Positions 8,509-17,779 of a stretch of 42,469 bases of DNA are shown here, piece by piece. A program made the translations under genes and the position numbers. The notes under the pieces are model-generated. The model did no database searches and was not told where the DNA came from. It worked only from the letters and a program-made list of their open reading frames with translations. Positions within the stretch are counted from its first letter, which is position 1. Every line of letters starts with the position of its first letter. The DNA comes from Sphingobacteriales bacterium (lineage in GTDB: Bacteria > Bacteroidota > Bacteroidia > Sphingobacteriales > Sphingobacteriaceae). The DNA lies in contig JACXVB010000023.1 in the NCBI GenBank assembly GCA_014763615.1, positions 1-42,469 of the forward strand, in the 5' to 3' direction.

Positions 8509-9760
8509 CCAAAACAGAAGCTTTTTCTTTAATGTAGATTGGCTCACCATCATTCTGTTTCTTTGCCTTTTAACCATTGGTTGGTTAAACATCAACGCGG
8601 CTGTTTATCAAGATGGACCGTCTTTAATTAACTTTAGTAGCAACTCTGGGAAACAACTCCTTTTCATTATTGTAGCGATAAGTACAGGCATAGTGATTTT
8701 ACTCTTAGATTCTAGATTCTTTTTCACCTTTTCGCCCATTTTCTATGGCATCACCATGCTTTTATTGATGGTTGTTTTGTTAGTGGGCAGAAATGTAGGC
8801 GGAAACCAAGCCTGGATTCCTATTGGGAGTTTCAGATTACAGCCCTCAGAATTTGCAAAATGGGCAACCGCTTTATTATTAGCGAGGCACTTAAGTGTGA
8901 TGAACACGAAACTGAGTGACCTAAAAACCTTAATTCCAACATTAGCAATTTTAGGATTTCCGGTCTTACTCATCATTTTACAACCCGATGTAGGCTCGGC
9001 CTTGGTATTTACTTCTTTGATTTTTGTACTTTACCGAGAAGGTTTATCTCCCTATTATCTAGTGGCAGGTTTAATGATGATTCTCCTCTTCATCTTCACC
9101 CTACTTTACACCAAATTCTATGTAATTATTGGTTTAGTCATCTTATTAGCTGCCTTAATTTATCTCTTCAGGAAAAATAGGAAGCTCATTTTTGTTTTCA
9201 TTTCTGGTTTTATCCTCTCTTTACTTTTTGTTTTCAGTGTTGATTTTGTCTATCGAAATATCCTTAAACCTCACCAAAAAATAAGAATTGATTTAATCTT
9301 GGGCATTGTGAAAGACCCTAGAGGTGCAGGATATAATGTAAACCAATCTAAGATTGCCATTGGTTCTGGCGGATTATGGGGAAAGGGTTATCTACAAGGA
9401 ACACAAACCAAGTTCAACTTTGTGCCAGAACAAAGCACCGATTTTATTTTTTGTACCGTAGGCGAAGAATGGGGCTTTGCGGGAAGTTTTGTGGTGATTG
9501 CTTTATACCTGATTTTACTTCTCCGAATTATCCACTTAGCAGAAAGACAGCGATCATCCTTTAGCCGAGTTTATGGTTATGCCGTGGCTTGTATCATCTT
9601 TTGCCACTTCTTTGTAAATATCGGCATGACCATCGGCTTAATGCCTGTAATTGGTATTCCTTTGCCTTTTGTAAGCTACGGAGGTTCTTCTTTGGTGAGT
9701 TTTACCATCCTGCTTTTTATCTTGGTAAAGCTAGATTCTAACCGAATGGGAATTGTGTAA
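8501..9760 (+). CDS. rodA: rod shape-determining SEDS glycosyltransferase RodA
   Basis: RodA is the SEDS-family peptidoglycan polymerase that pairs with PBP2. The 419-residue protein has about 10 transmembrane helices. Seen: GNQAWIPIGSFRLQPSEFAKWATALLLARHLS (about 100-130), which matches the SEDS motif with the conserved RxQPSE, followed by LQPDVGSALVF with the essential Asp of the QPDxG motif (about 160), and the periplasmic end FVPEQSTDFIFCTVGEEWGFAGS (about 310-330). The C-terminal PLPFVSYGGSSLVSF is the classical SEDS signature. It is the last gene of the operon; its stop codon directly abuts the stop of the convergent gene at 9761, with no intergenic base and no room for a separate terminator. 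Confidence 0.97.
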   Translation: MNNQNRSFFFNVDWLTIILFLCLLTIGWLNINAAVYQDGPSLINFSSNSGKQLLFIIVAISTGIVILLLDSRFFFTFSPIFYGITMLLLMVVLLVGRNVGGNQAWIPIGSFRLQPSEFAKWATALLLARHLSVMNTKLSDLKTLIPTLAILGFPVLLIILQPDVGSALVFTSLIFVLYREGLSPYYLVAGLMMILLFIFTLLYTKFYVIIGLVILLAALIYLFRKNRKLIFVFISGFILSLLFVFSVDFVYRNILKPHQKIRIDLILGIVKDPRGAGYNVNQSKIAIGSGGLWGKGYLQGTQTKFNFVPEQSTDFIFCTVGEEWGFAGSFVVIALYLILLLRIIHLAERQRSSFSRVYGYAVACIIFCHFFVNIGMTIGLMPVIGIPLPFVSYGGSSLVSFTILLFILVKLDSNRMGIV

Positions 9761-10642
9761 TTACATCACAAATTTTCGGTGGAGATAAGCATAAAAGCGA
9801 TCAACAGTGGTTTGCTTACTTTCCCAATCGTTCTTTTGGGCATAGTTTTTTTGCAAGAAATGATTTGCCGCTTCAAAAGAATCAAAACGATTAATAATTT
9901 CTAACGCTTCGCTGTAAGCCAAGTTATAACCATTAAATAGCTCCTTAATAAAAATCATTTTATCATTTAAACTGATGGCTGATTTTAAATCACCAATAGA
10001 TTTAGGTGCCGGAGAATTTGCTCTTCCACCTAATTTTGAAGAAAGCATCTCATTCAAAGTCAAACGCTTTTCTTCTCCATGATTTGAAACTGTCTCATCA
10101 GCTTTCGGTTTTGGTATTTCTTCCACCTCTTCTACAAGAGGTGTTTCCATGATTTCTTCGGCTATTACTTCCTCTTCTACCTTTTCGTCAGACTTCACTT
10201 CTTCAACTTCTATAGTTTGTTCTTTCGTCTTTTTTTCTTCAATTAATACCTTTTCTTCCTCACTTAATGCCCTATCAAAAACCTCTTCCACTGCAATTTT
10301 CTTCTCAAAATCAAAGACCATCTCCTCTGGTTCTTCATCAAAAGAAAAACTAAAAAACGATTTCTTTTCTGGTGCAGTACTTTCAGGTATTTCCTTTACC
10401 ATAGGCTCTTCAACTAAATTTGCATCCTTCAGATCTTCTATCTTCTCTTCAACTTCAAGTTTGGTTTTTACCTCATTTAATCGCTTCAAAATAGCGATAT
10501 GATCATTCAGAAAGTCAACATTAGCGGCGAAAAGCTCCAACTCCAAGTCGTTAATCGCATCCACATGCGCTAAATATTCATGCTGTTCTTTTAATTCTTG
10601 TATGATAGAACCAATTTTTTTAAGGATTTGCTGTTTATTCAT
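9761..10642 (-). CDS. acidic hypothetical protein, conserved-looking termini
   Basis: I do not recognise a named family. With the start taken at MNKQQILKKIG (8 codons inside the longest frame, because the protein-like helical sequence begins there), it has 293 residues in three parts. The N-terminal 60 residues form amphipathic helices (KKIGSIIQELKEQHEYLAHVDAINDLELELF). The middle, about 60-190, is a low-complexity Glu/Val/Lys-rich stretch with FSFSFDEEPEEMVFDFEKK. The C-terminal 100 residues (LNEMLSSKLGGR, then KSIGDLKSAISLNDKMIFIKELFNGY and ALEIINRFDSFEAANHFLQ) form a compact helical domain. No signal peptide or membrane segment is present, so it is probably cytoplasmic. It is divergent from tdk (108 bp) and convergent with rodA. 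Confidence 0.7.
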   Translation of the reverse strand: MNKQQILKKIGSIIQELKEQHEYLAHVDAINDLELELFAANVDFLNDHIAILKRLNEVKTKLEVEEKIEDLKDANLVEEPMVKEIPESTAPEKKSFFSFSFDEEPEEMVFDFEKKIAVEEVFDRALSEEEKVLIEEKKTKEQTIEVEEVKSDEKVEEEVIAEEIMETPLVEEVEEIPKPKADETVSNHGEEKRLTLNEMLSSKLGGRANSPAPKSIGDLKSAISLNDKMIFIKELFNGYNLAYSEALEIINRFDSFEAANHFLQKNYAQKNDWESKQTTVDRFYAYLHRKFVM

Positions 10643-10750
10643 GTTAAAGAAACGAGGATTTATCACATTTATGTTGGTAAAAACGCTATCAAAAATAACA
10701 TATAATTCTGATATTAGCCGAAAGGTTTAGATCAAGATCAGGGTATTGAT

Positions 10751-11323
10751 ATGTTTAATGAAGAAAGGTTAAGGCGAAGAAGCGAACTCGGTGGAAGTAT
10801 TGAGGTAATTTGTGGCTCCATGTTTTCGGGGAAAACGGAAGAGCTCATCAGACGGTTAAGGAGAGCACAAATCGCTAAATTACAGGTAGAAATTTTTAAG
10901 CCTAAAACCGATACCCGTTATGATGAAACTGCTGTAGTTTCTCATGATTTAAACTCTATCCACTCCACCCCTGTAGATCATTCTTCAGCTATTTTATTGT
11001 ATGGTAGCAGCACCCAAGTAGTTGGTATTGATGAGGCACAGTTTTTTGATGATGAATTGCCTGAAGTTTGCGTAAAGTTGGCAAATAAGGGCGTTAGGGT
11101 AATTATTGCTGGCTTAGATATGGATTTTTCGGGCAAACCTTTCGGCCCAATACCTGCTTTGATGGCGATAGCCGAGGAAGTCACCAAAGTACATGCCGTT
11201 TGTGTAAAATGTGGCGGACCAGCCCTCTTCAGTTACCGATTGGTTGAAAACAAAAATCAACTATTGTTAGGCGAAAAAGAAAGCTACGAACCACGTTGCC
11301 GAGTATGTTTCAATAGTAATTAA
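10751..11323 (+). CDS. tdk: thymidine kinase (class II)
   Basis: This enzyme phosphorylates thymidine to dTMP using ATP in the salvage pathway. At 190 residues it is the usual size of the TK1-like class. Seen: the P-loop GSMFSGKT at 22-29, the catalytic Glu in DEAQFF (E95), the lasso region [12 protein letters not shown] (121-132), and four zinc-binding Cys at 151, 154, 183 and 186 in two CxxC pairs. The short N-terminal extension [15 protein letters not shown] before the core is common in Bacteroidota. It is monocistronic, and its stop lies one base from the stop of the convergent subtilase gene. Confidence 0.96.
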   Translation: MFNEERLRRRSELGGSIEVICGSMFSGKTEELIRRLRRAQIAKLQVEIFKPKTDTRYDETAVVSHDLNSIHSTPVDHSSAILLYGSSTQVVGIDEAQFFDDELPEVCVKLANKGVRVIIAGLDMDFSGKPFGPIPALMAIAEEVTKVHAVCVKCGGPALFSYRLVENKNQLLLGEKESYEPRCRVCFNSN

Positions 11324-11324
11324 A

Positions 11325-14201
11325 CTATGGATTGACAATCATTTTCTTTACTACAGTTCTCCCTTTATAACTCACTTGATAAAAGTAAATTCCACTATAT
11401 AAGTTTTGTGTTGGAAAACTGAGGTAATGATTTCCTGCACCTAAAGTTTGATGATACCAATTAGCTATTTTTCTTCCTGTTAAATCATATAAATCAATAT
11501 TCACCAATCCATTTTTAGGAATGGCAACCTCTATCTGCGTTTGATTTTTTACTGGATTTGGATAATTCTGGCTCACAACAAATCCTGAAGCTACCTCATG
11601 GTTGGAAATAGCCGTTAAAACGGTATTGTATTTAGCTTGTGCGGCTAAAGCCGAGTTACTAATATCGGTTAAATTATCCCCTGCAATAAATGCAAAGGCC
11701 ACTTTTATAGAATCATTTACCGGAATGGTATAAGGCCCACTTCCAATGGTAAACATTACATCAATTCCATTTCCTGAACCTAGAGAAGTAGAAGCAACTC
11801 CGCTAGAAAGCGAAAGAAATTTCTCCTTTCTCGTAAAATTACCATCCGCTAAAAAATCTCCAGCAACTTGATAAGACATTGGATAAAACATTGGACTGGC
11901 AGGAGTGGATAATAACTTTACCCCAACAAATGGCGACAAAGGAGTGGTTGCGTAAATATAGCCCATTTGTAAACCAGTATCGTATTTCGCAATGTTCTGA
12001 CTAGAAACATCCACGTCCCAATCGGTAAATAATCCGATATAAGCATGATTTAAGATGCTGGTTCCCTTATTAGTCACCACATATTCTACGAGCACATATT
12101 TATCATTTGGCGCATTTTTATAGGCAATCATCCGATTAGTAACTAGCACATTTAAAGGACTAGGATTGCTAGCCCCTCCGTCTGTTTCTTTAGCCAAAGC
12201 TTCATAATCTGCGCTAGATGATGAAATTTGAGCTACCCGCTGACTTTTAATAAAATCATGGTCTGTAGCTCCATTTACCCCTCTTACATGGTTAGAAATG
12301 TGCGAAGTATCGGTTCCTATCATTAAACCTGCTTCGTACAACAAATCATAATCTTTATAAATAAAGCCTAAACCATCAGTGGCAGCATCCCCACTATAAC
12401 CCACCCTTCCATTACTGGTAACGGTGGTATAAACTTGATTAACCTTTACATTTTGATAATCAAGGTTTAAAGTAGTAGTGAAAAACTCACTGGCCGAGTA
12501 ACTCGCATTGTTGCTATAAGTTAATTGAAATAAAACCGAATGATTGTCTGGTGTTGAACTTAGAACCACCACCTTAAAAGGGCCAATGGTTTTAGTAGAA
12601 GAACCCGCAAAAACACCTGTACTAATCGGACTGGTGAGAATGCTGATATTCGCATCTGAGCTCACTAAACCTACCTGAATGTTATTAGCTTCTACCAGTA
12701 GATTTTTTAAATCAAAATAATAATTCAGCGTATCGCCTATGGCATAGGAACCTGCGGAATGATCATTAATGGTGATATTTTGTTTCCTGATGGATGGACC
12801 CAACATAGCCGTGAGCGCCTTATAAACATTTAACCTTCCACTACCTAATTGATTTTTATAAGAGGCATTTCCAGCCAAACTGTAAATGTCATCTGTATTT
12901 AATCTTAAAATTTCACCTGCTTGAATCCCATTTAAATTTGGATTTTTAGCCAAAACCAAAGCCGCGGCACTACTTACTATAGGCGTAGCCATAGATGTTC
13001 CGCTTTTATAACTGTATCGGCTATTGTTGATGGTGCTGTAAATAGAAGCACCTGGTGAAGAGATGGCTACATGGTAACCATAACTTGATGAACTCGCTTT
13101 TACATCAGTAGAAAGCACATTTGATACTGCAAAAACGCCATCGTAAGCTGCCGGATAAATGGGCTCATCAGAACCGCTATTACCTGCTGCAACCACCACT
13201 AAGCAACCTTTTCCTACGACATAGTTAATCACATCCTGACCAAAAGCACCTCCACCAGCACCTCCCCAAGAACAGTTGATAATATTTGCCCCATGGTCTG
13301 CGGCATAAACAATTCCGTCGTAACCTCTATAAATGGCACTGGCATTATCATCAGAACCTGCTTTGATAATCATTAACTTGGCAGTCTGCGCCAAACTCGC
13401 CATTCCAATTCCATTATTGCTCACTGCAGAAGCTAATCCACTCACATGAATACCATGGTCGCAGGAATCAGATTTTACATCTGGATCATTATCTTCTACA
13501 AGATTACTGGCAGATAAACCGACAAAGTCCCATCCATAATAATTATCTACATAACCGTCTCCATCATCATCTTTTCCATTAATAGGGTCTGCAGTATTCA
13601 CATAAATATTGTCTTGTAAATCCTCATGAGTTAAATCAGAGCCAGAATCTACAATAGCTATGATTACCCCATTGGCGTTGGGTTGTACCGTCCAAGCTTG
13701 GGAAGCTTTTACTTGATTTAGATAACTTTGATTCCCTTGCACATAAGCCGGGTCATTAGGATCTGCGAAAGTGTGATAAATAAAATAAGGCTCGGCATAA
13801 GCTACAGTGGTATCCTTCAAAACCTCATTAATCGCCTTTTCGATACTTAAATTATCACTGTAATTGATTTGATAAATCCTGTTTAAACCTATTTGGTCAA
13901 TTTTATTTTGGTCTGATAAGCTTTTTCTGGATAAATCTCCAAAACTAAACATGGGCTTTTTACGCACAATATTTAGTCTAATAGCACTTTTATTAGCACC
14001 AGCGTTATCAAAAGTTTTGATGCCCTGCAAAGGGATATTTTTATATTTTACGATTAAGGTTTTAGGTAGATAATCTTGTTGAGAAACTCCTTTAGGTAAA
14101 TGATACACTCTTGCTATTGGAGCTTGCCCAGATGCAAAAACAGCGGATACTGCTATCAAGATAAACAGAATAACCAGTACGTAACGCTGTCTTCGCATCA
14201 T
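11325..14201 (-). CDS. T9SS-sorted subtilisin-like serine protease (S8)
   Basis: This is a 958-residue secreted protease. Seen: an N-terminal signal peptide (hydrophobic 7-23), a propeptide-like region (about 30-145), then a peptidase S8 domain with the catalytic triad Asp185 (AIVDSGSD), His249 (CDHGIHVSG) and Ser403 (GTSMATP), and oxyanion Asn341 (AAGNSG). A Ca-site-like insert NGKDDDGDGYVDN lies at 208-220. Beta-sandwich-like modules fill about 465-875. The last 80 residues (SQNYPNPVKNQTQI to VKKMIVNP) form a type A T9SS sorting domain, so the protein is expected at the cell surface or outside. It follows copA on the same strand after 39 bp, so it may be partly co-transcribed, though no functional link is evident. 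Confidence 0.95.
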   Translation of the reverse strand: MMRRQRYVLVILFILIAVSAVFASGQAPIARVYHLPKGVSQQDYLPKTLIVKYKNIPLQGIKTFDNAGANKSAIRLNIVRKKPMFSFGDLSRKSLSDQNKIDQIGLNRIYQINYSDNLSIEKAINEVLKDTTVAYAEPYFIYHTFADPNDPAYVQGNQSYLNQVKASQAWTVQPNANGVIIAIVDSGSDLTHEDLQDNIYVNTADPINGKDDDGDGYVDNYYGWDFVGLSASNLVEDNDPDVKSDSCDHGIHVSGLASAVSNNGIGMASLAQTAKLMIIKAGSDDNASAIYRGYDGIVYAADHGANIINCSWGGAGGGAFGQDVINYVVGKGCLVVVAAGNSGSDEPIYPAAYDGVFAVSNVLSTDVKASSSSYGYHVAISSPGASIYSTINNSRYSYKSGTSMATPIVSSAAALVLAKNPNLNGIQAGEILRLNTDDIYSLAGNASYKNQLGSGRLNVYKALTAMLGPSIRKQNITINDHSAGSYAIGDTLNYYFDLKNLLVEANNIQVGLVSSDANISILTSPISTGVFAGSSTKTIGPFKVVVLSSTPDNHSVLFQLTYSNNASYSASEFFTTTLNLDYQNVKVNQVYTTVTSNGRVGYSGDAATDGLGFIYKDYDLLYEAGLMIGTDTSHISNHVRGVNGATDHDFIKSQRVAQISSSSADYEALAKETDGGASNPSPLNVLVTNRMIAYKNAPNDKYVLVEYVVTNKGTSILNHAYIGLFTDWDVDVSSQNIAKYDTGLQMGYIYATTPLSPFVGVKLLSTPASPMFYPMSYQVAGDFLADGNFTRKEKFLSLSSGVASTSLGSGNGIDVMFTIGSGPYTIPVNDSIKVAFAFIAGDNLTDISNSALAAQAKYNTVLTAISNHEVASGFVVSQNYPNPVKNQTQIEVAIPKNGLVNIDLYDLTGRKIANWYHQTLGAGNHYLSFPTQNLYSGIYFYQVSYKGRTVVKKMIVNP

Positions 14202-14240
14202 AAAAGCTAAAAACTTGAACAGTAAAAATAAGATAAATCT

Positions 14241-16664
14241 CTATATTTTATCTGCAGTGTAACCTGCTGATTTAATAGCATCTACGATTTCTTGCTCATT
14301 TAAGTTTTCGCCTTCTACCGTTAACACTTTTACGGGTTGCGTTAAATCAACATCCCATTTTGTTACGTTTGCTAATTGATCCATTTTAGGTTGAATAGCT
14401 GCTACACAACCGCTGCATTTTAAGTTAGTATTGAATTTTAAATTTTCCATTTTTTCTACTTTTTGTGTTTGATGTTGATGTATAAATTTTAATCTTAAAC
14501 TATTACTCACTACAGAAACGGAGCTCAAAGCCATGGCCGCACCTGCAATCATGGGATTTAATAAGAAACCATTAAAAGGATATAAAATACCTGCTGCTAA
14601 CGGAATTCCAATAATATTATAGATGAAAGCCCAGAATAAGTTTTGATGAATCACCTTTACCGTATCTTTTGAGAGCTGAATGGCTTGAGGAATTTTTTCT
14701 AAATCGGATGAAATAATGGTAATCTTCGCCACATCAATGGCAATATCAGAACCTTTGCCCATCGCTATAGAAACATCGGCTTGCGCTAAAGCCTGAGAAT
14801 CATTAATGCCATCCCCCACCATCGCCACTTTTTTACCGGCTGCTTGTAATTGCTTTACAAAATCTGCTTTATCTGATGGTAAAACATCATATTTGTAGTG
14901 CTGAATACCAACTTCATATGCTACTGATTTTGCGGTAGCTTCGGCATCACCAGTGAGCATATACACTTCTATACCCAAATCTTGCAACTCTGAAACTGCT
15001 TTCTTCGAGTTTATTTTAATTTGATCAGCAACCGCAAACACGGCTAAAATCTCCTTAGAAGAAGCAAAATAAATCAAAGTATGCGTGTTGTTATTTAAAG
15101 ATTGAATTTCGGCTTTCGCGATTTGAAGCCCTAAATCGGCCATTAGACGATGACTTCCTACATAAAAACTTTCTCCTTTATAATTGGCTTTTGCTCCTTT
15201 TCCGGTCAAGCTTTCAAAATCCGAAAGATCTACGTTAAACTCCTTTCCAACGTTTAAATGTTGAACCACTGCCTCTGCCAGAGGATGCTCTGATTGCTTT
15301 TCTAAAACTTTAAGTATCGATTTTAAATTTTCATTTTCTGAAAACCATTTCTCGGCTACCACACTCGGTTTTCCTTCCGTTATTGTCCCTGTTTTATCTA
15401 AAATAATCGCATCTACATATTTGGCTTGCTCTAAACTTTCGGCATCTTTAATCAAAATTCCTTGAGCTGCTCCTTTTCCCACCCCTACCATAATGGCTGT
15501 TGGTGTGGCTAAACCTAAAGCACATGGACAAGCAATCACCAGAACGGTGACCATGGCCATCACTCCTTGACTCACACTGTTCGCCCCACCAAAAATTACC
15601 CAAATCAAAAAAGTAAGAACTGCAATAATTAATACCGTTGGCACAAAAATCCCAGCAATTTTATCGGCCAATTTTTGCACTGGTGCTTTTGAGCCTTGTG
15701 CCTCTTGTACCATTTTAATGATTTGAGCCAACAAAGTATCACTTCCTACCTTTTGTGCTTTAAAAACAAAACTTCCTTTCTGATTGATGGTACCTGCAAA
15801 AACTTGCTGACCTTCGGCTTTTGCCACCGCGATGGGCTCTCCAGATATCATCGATTCATCCACATAAGAACTACCTCTCAGCACCATTCCGTCCACAGGA
15901 ATTTTCTCTCCCGATTTCACCAAAATCTCATCGCCAATTTTTACTTGGTCTATCTGCTGCACCAACTCTTTCCCATCTCTTATTAAAGTCACCGTTTTAG
16001 GCTGTAAACCCATTAACTTTTTAATGGCTTGTGAGGTGTTGGATTTGGCATTTTCTTCTAGCCATTTACCTAGCATGATGAAGAGAATGACTACCGCGGC
16101 AGCCTCAAAATAAACATGAGGCATCAAACCTCGCGAAAGCCAAAAATCTCCAAAAAAGGTATTAAAAACACTAAATAACCATGCAATCCCGGTACTTAAG
16201 GCTACCAGAGAATCCATGTTGGCTTTTCCATGCCTCGCTTGCTTAATAGCGTTTATAAAAAATGTTCTACCGAAAAGAAAAACCACTGGAGTGCTGAGTA
16301 ACAACATGATTTCATTGGCATAAGGAATATTTTCCAAAAACATGGCAATCACCACTAAAGGGACGGTTAAAACTGTAGCCCATTGAATGTTTTTAGTGAG
16401 GGTTTTTAGATAGGTTTGGTGGATTTCCTCTTGCTCTTCTTTAGCGGTATCCTCGTTAATCAGCAAATCATAACCAATCGCAATGGCTGCATCTTTAAAA
16501 GCCGAAGGTTGGATAATTTTTTCGTCAAACTCCACCTGTAATTGCTGATTGGCATAGTTAACAACAGCAGATTGCACCCCTTCCAAACTTTTAACCATAC
16601 TTTCTACACTTCCTGCACAAGCCGCACAAGACATTCCAGTTACCGGATAGATTTTCTTTGTCAT
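14241..16664 (-). CDS. copA: copper-translocating P-type ATPase with N- and C-terminal HMA domains
   Basis: This P1B-type ATPase exports copper from the cytoplasm. The start is placed at MTKKIYPVTG, 14 codons inside the longest frame, because the metal-binding domain begins there; this gives 807 residues. Seen: HMA domain 1 with GMSCAAC (C13, C16), the actuator SGE motif (ISGEP near 275), the transport motif CPC (379-381), the phosphorylation site DKTGT (D423), an HP locus (SEHPLAEAV) and MVGDGINDS. The ATPase core seems to end near residue 735; a further HMA domain follows from about 739 with KCSGC (C750, C753). This extra C-terminal domain looks like a copper chaperone gene fused in frame. 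It lies 80 bp downstream of an AraC regulator on the same strand. Confidence 0.93.
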   Translation of the reverse strand: MTKKIYPVTGMSCAACAGSVESMVKSLEGVQSAVVNYANQQLQVEFDEKIIQPSAFKDAAIAIGYDLLINEDTAKEEQEEIHQTYLKTLTKNIQWATVLTVPLVVIAMFLENIPYANEIMLLLSTPVVFLFGRTFFINAIKQARHGKANMDSLVALSTGIAWLFSVFNTFFGDFWLSRGLMPHVYFEAAAVVILFIMLGKWLEENAKSNTSQAIKKLMGLQPKTVTLIRDGKELVQQIDQVKIGDEILVKSGEKIPVDGMVLRGSSYVDESMISGEPIAVAKAEGQQVFAGTINQKGSFVFKAQKVGSDTLLAQIIKMVQEAQGSKAPVQKLADKIAGIFVPTVLIIAVLTFLIWVIFGGANSVSQGVMAMVTVLVIACPCALGLATPTAIMVGVGKGAAQGILIKDAESLEQAKYVDAIILDKTGTITEGKPSVVAEKWFSENENLKSILKVLEKQSEHPLAEAVVQHLNVGKEFNVDLSDFESLTGKGAKANYKGESFYVGSHRLMADLGLQIAKAEIQSLNNNTHTLIYFASSKEILAVFAVADQIKINSKKAVSELQDLGIEVYMLTGDAEATAKSVAYEVGIQHYKYDVLPSDKADFVKQLQAAGKKVAMVGDGINDSQALAQADVSIAMGKGSDIAIDVAKITIISSDLEKIPQAIQLSKDTVKVIHQNLFWAFIYNIIGIPLAAGILYPFNGFLLNPMIAGAAMALSSVSVVSNSLRLKFIHQHQTQKVEKMENLKFNTNLKCSGCVAAIQPKMDQLANVTKWDVDLTQPVKVLTVEGENLNEQEIVDAIKSAGYTADKI

Positions 16665-16744
16665 GATTTGTCTTTTATTGAAGCTCAAAGATAAACCCTT
16701 AAACACGATAAATGTTACAGATTTAAGGGAATCTGTTATAAAAT

Positions 16745-17317
16745 TTAATGGAGCTGATCAATAGATTTCCGTTTATTAAAACCGATTTCTTTGAAATGAG
16801 AAGTAGTAAATCCGGTGATTTTTTTAAACTGAGCGGATAAATGAGCTACGCTACTGTAACCCATTTGAAAAGCGATTTCTTTTAAATTGAGCTCGTTATA
16901 AACCAACAATTCTTTTACTTTTTCTATCCTTTGCAGGATGAAATACCGCTCTATCGTAATCCCTTCTACCTCAGAAAATAAAGCACTTAAATAGGGATAA
17001 TCTACCCGAAGCTGAGCACTTAAATAGCTAGATAAATTTTGATGAAGAATAGGCGATGAAGATTGAATTAAGCTAATGATGGCTGATTTAGCTTGATTCA
17101 CCAATTGTTGATCTTTATCTGTTAAAAGCTCGAAACCATTGTTGTGTAAGAATTCGCTCACCTGTTTTCGATTCACTTTCCCGAAAACTTGTGCAAAACC
17201 CAACTGCACCTCTCCCACCTCATACCCTAAAGAAATAAGTCCTTCCCGTACGGCTTTGATGCATCTTGGGCAAACCATATTTTTTATGGCTAATCTTTCT
17301 CCGTTCTCTAAACTCAT
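16745..17317 (-). CDS. AraC-family regulator with N-terminal HMA-like domain
   Basis: This 190-residue protein combines an HMA-like N-terminal part with an AraC/XylS DNA-binding C-terminus. Seen: LAIKNMVCPRCIKAVREGLISLGYEVGEV (about 9-37), which has the betaalphabeta pattern of heavy-metal-associated domains with Cys16 and Cys19 as CxxC; then a linker; then a helix-turn-helix pair (about 105-185) with LKEIAFQMGYSSVAHLSAQFKKITG, the classical AraC signature. Its gene is upstream of copA on the same strand, 80 bp apart. Inference: it senses cytoplasmic Cu+ (or a similar ion) directly and controls copA. A role in another metal cannot be excluded. No separate effector-binding cupin of the usual AraC type is present. 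Confidence 0.85.
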   Translation of the reverse strand: MSLENGERLAIKNMVCPRCIKAVREGLISLGYEVGEVQLGFAQVFGKVNRKQVSEFLHNNGFELLTDKDQQLVNQAKSAIISLIQSSSPILHQNLSSYLSAQLRVDYPYLSALFSEVEGITIERYFILQRIEKVKELLVYNELNLKEIAFQMGYSSVAHLSAQFKKITGFTTSHFKEIGFNKRKSIDQLH

Positions 17318-17486
17318 CGCTCATCAAAATTAAGGAATTATTTTTTTGAACTTTCATAAAAATAGGAGTATAAACACCTATCAAATTAACAATTACTTAA
17401 TATTAACCTAATTTTATTAAACAATAAATAATCGAAACGTTTTAGATTTATACATTTAACAATATTTAACAATTTACTGACATAAA

Positions 17487-17521
17487 TTTGACAATTGCTT
17501 TAAATCTTAGTGTTATCTTTA
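17487..17521 (+). promoter_or_regulatory. candidate promoter of small RNA 1
   Basis: TTTG at 17487-17490 and TATCTTTA at 17514-17521 resemble the Bacteroidota -33 and -7 boxes, with a rather long 23-base spacer. A closely similar stretch (TCTTAGTRTTRTCTTTRCA) recurs about 256 bp downstream at 17761-17779. The two copies both precede structured RNA-like sequences, which supports a promoter role. Confidence 0.35.
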
Positions 17522-17525
17522 CACC

Positions 17526-17634
17526 AAGTAATTCGAGGAGTACCTCATTACATTTTAAATTTCCTATCGTTTAATTTAGGTTTATAATTGGTTAGTTTAA
17601 GCTCCATCCTCCCCGTTTGGAGCTTAACTGTTTT
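17526..17634 (+). ncRNA. candidate small RNA 1
   Basis: This non-coding stretch starts about 5 bases after a -7-like box. It folds into a 5' hairpin (17528-17551: GTAAT, TC, GAGG, loop AGTA, CCTC, ATTAC). It ends in a strong hairpin (17594-17629) with arms AGTTTAAGCTCCA and TGGAGCTTAACT, one bulged base, and a C-rich loop TCCTCCCCGTT, followed by a short T-run. The architecture of promoter-like box, 5' stem-loop, unstructured middle and terminator is that of a trans-acting small RNA. The loop UCCUCCCC could pair with Shine-Dalgarno-like G-rich sequences. No ORF fits the stretch. The exact ends are estimates and no known RNA family was recognised. Confidence 0.4.
17594..17634 (+). terminator. 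intrinsic terminator-like hairpin of small RNA 1
   Basis: Arms 17594-17606 and 17618-17629 pair over 12 bp with one bulged T. The 11-base loop is C-rich, and the hairpin is followed by G and TTTTAT. No coding gene ends nearby on either strand, so it most likely terminates the small RNA. Confidence 0.55.
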
Positions 17635-17779
17635 ATAAGCTTTTGTACATGAGCATTTTTTAAAACTCTCCTATCAGATTAGATATTGCCTTATAAAAAA
17701 CATTTTAATGAATATCATCAGAGTACTTTAGACTTATCATTTCTTCCCTAAAAAACCTGCTCTTAGTATTGTCTTTGCA

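Noticed and set aside
10149-10502. 117-residue Ser-rich ORF opposite the acidic protein
   Set aside because: It is the complement of a Glu-rich repeat, which always gives Ser/Thr/Phe-rich codons; no start context or domain.
17339-17480. Possible origin or DnaA-box cluster in the AT-rich gap
   Set aside because: No TTATNCACA-type boxes were found and no dnaA or dnaN gene is near; it is simply AT-rich.
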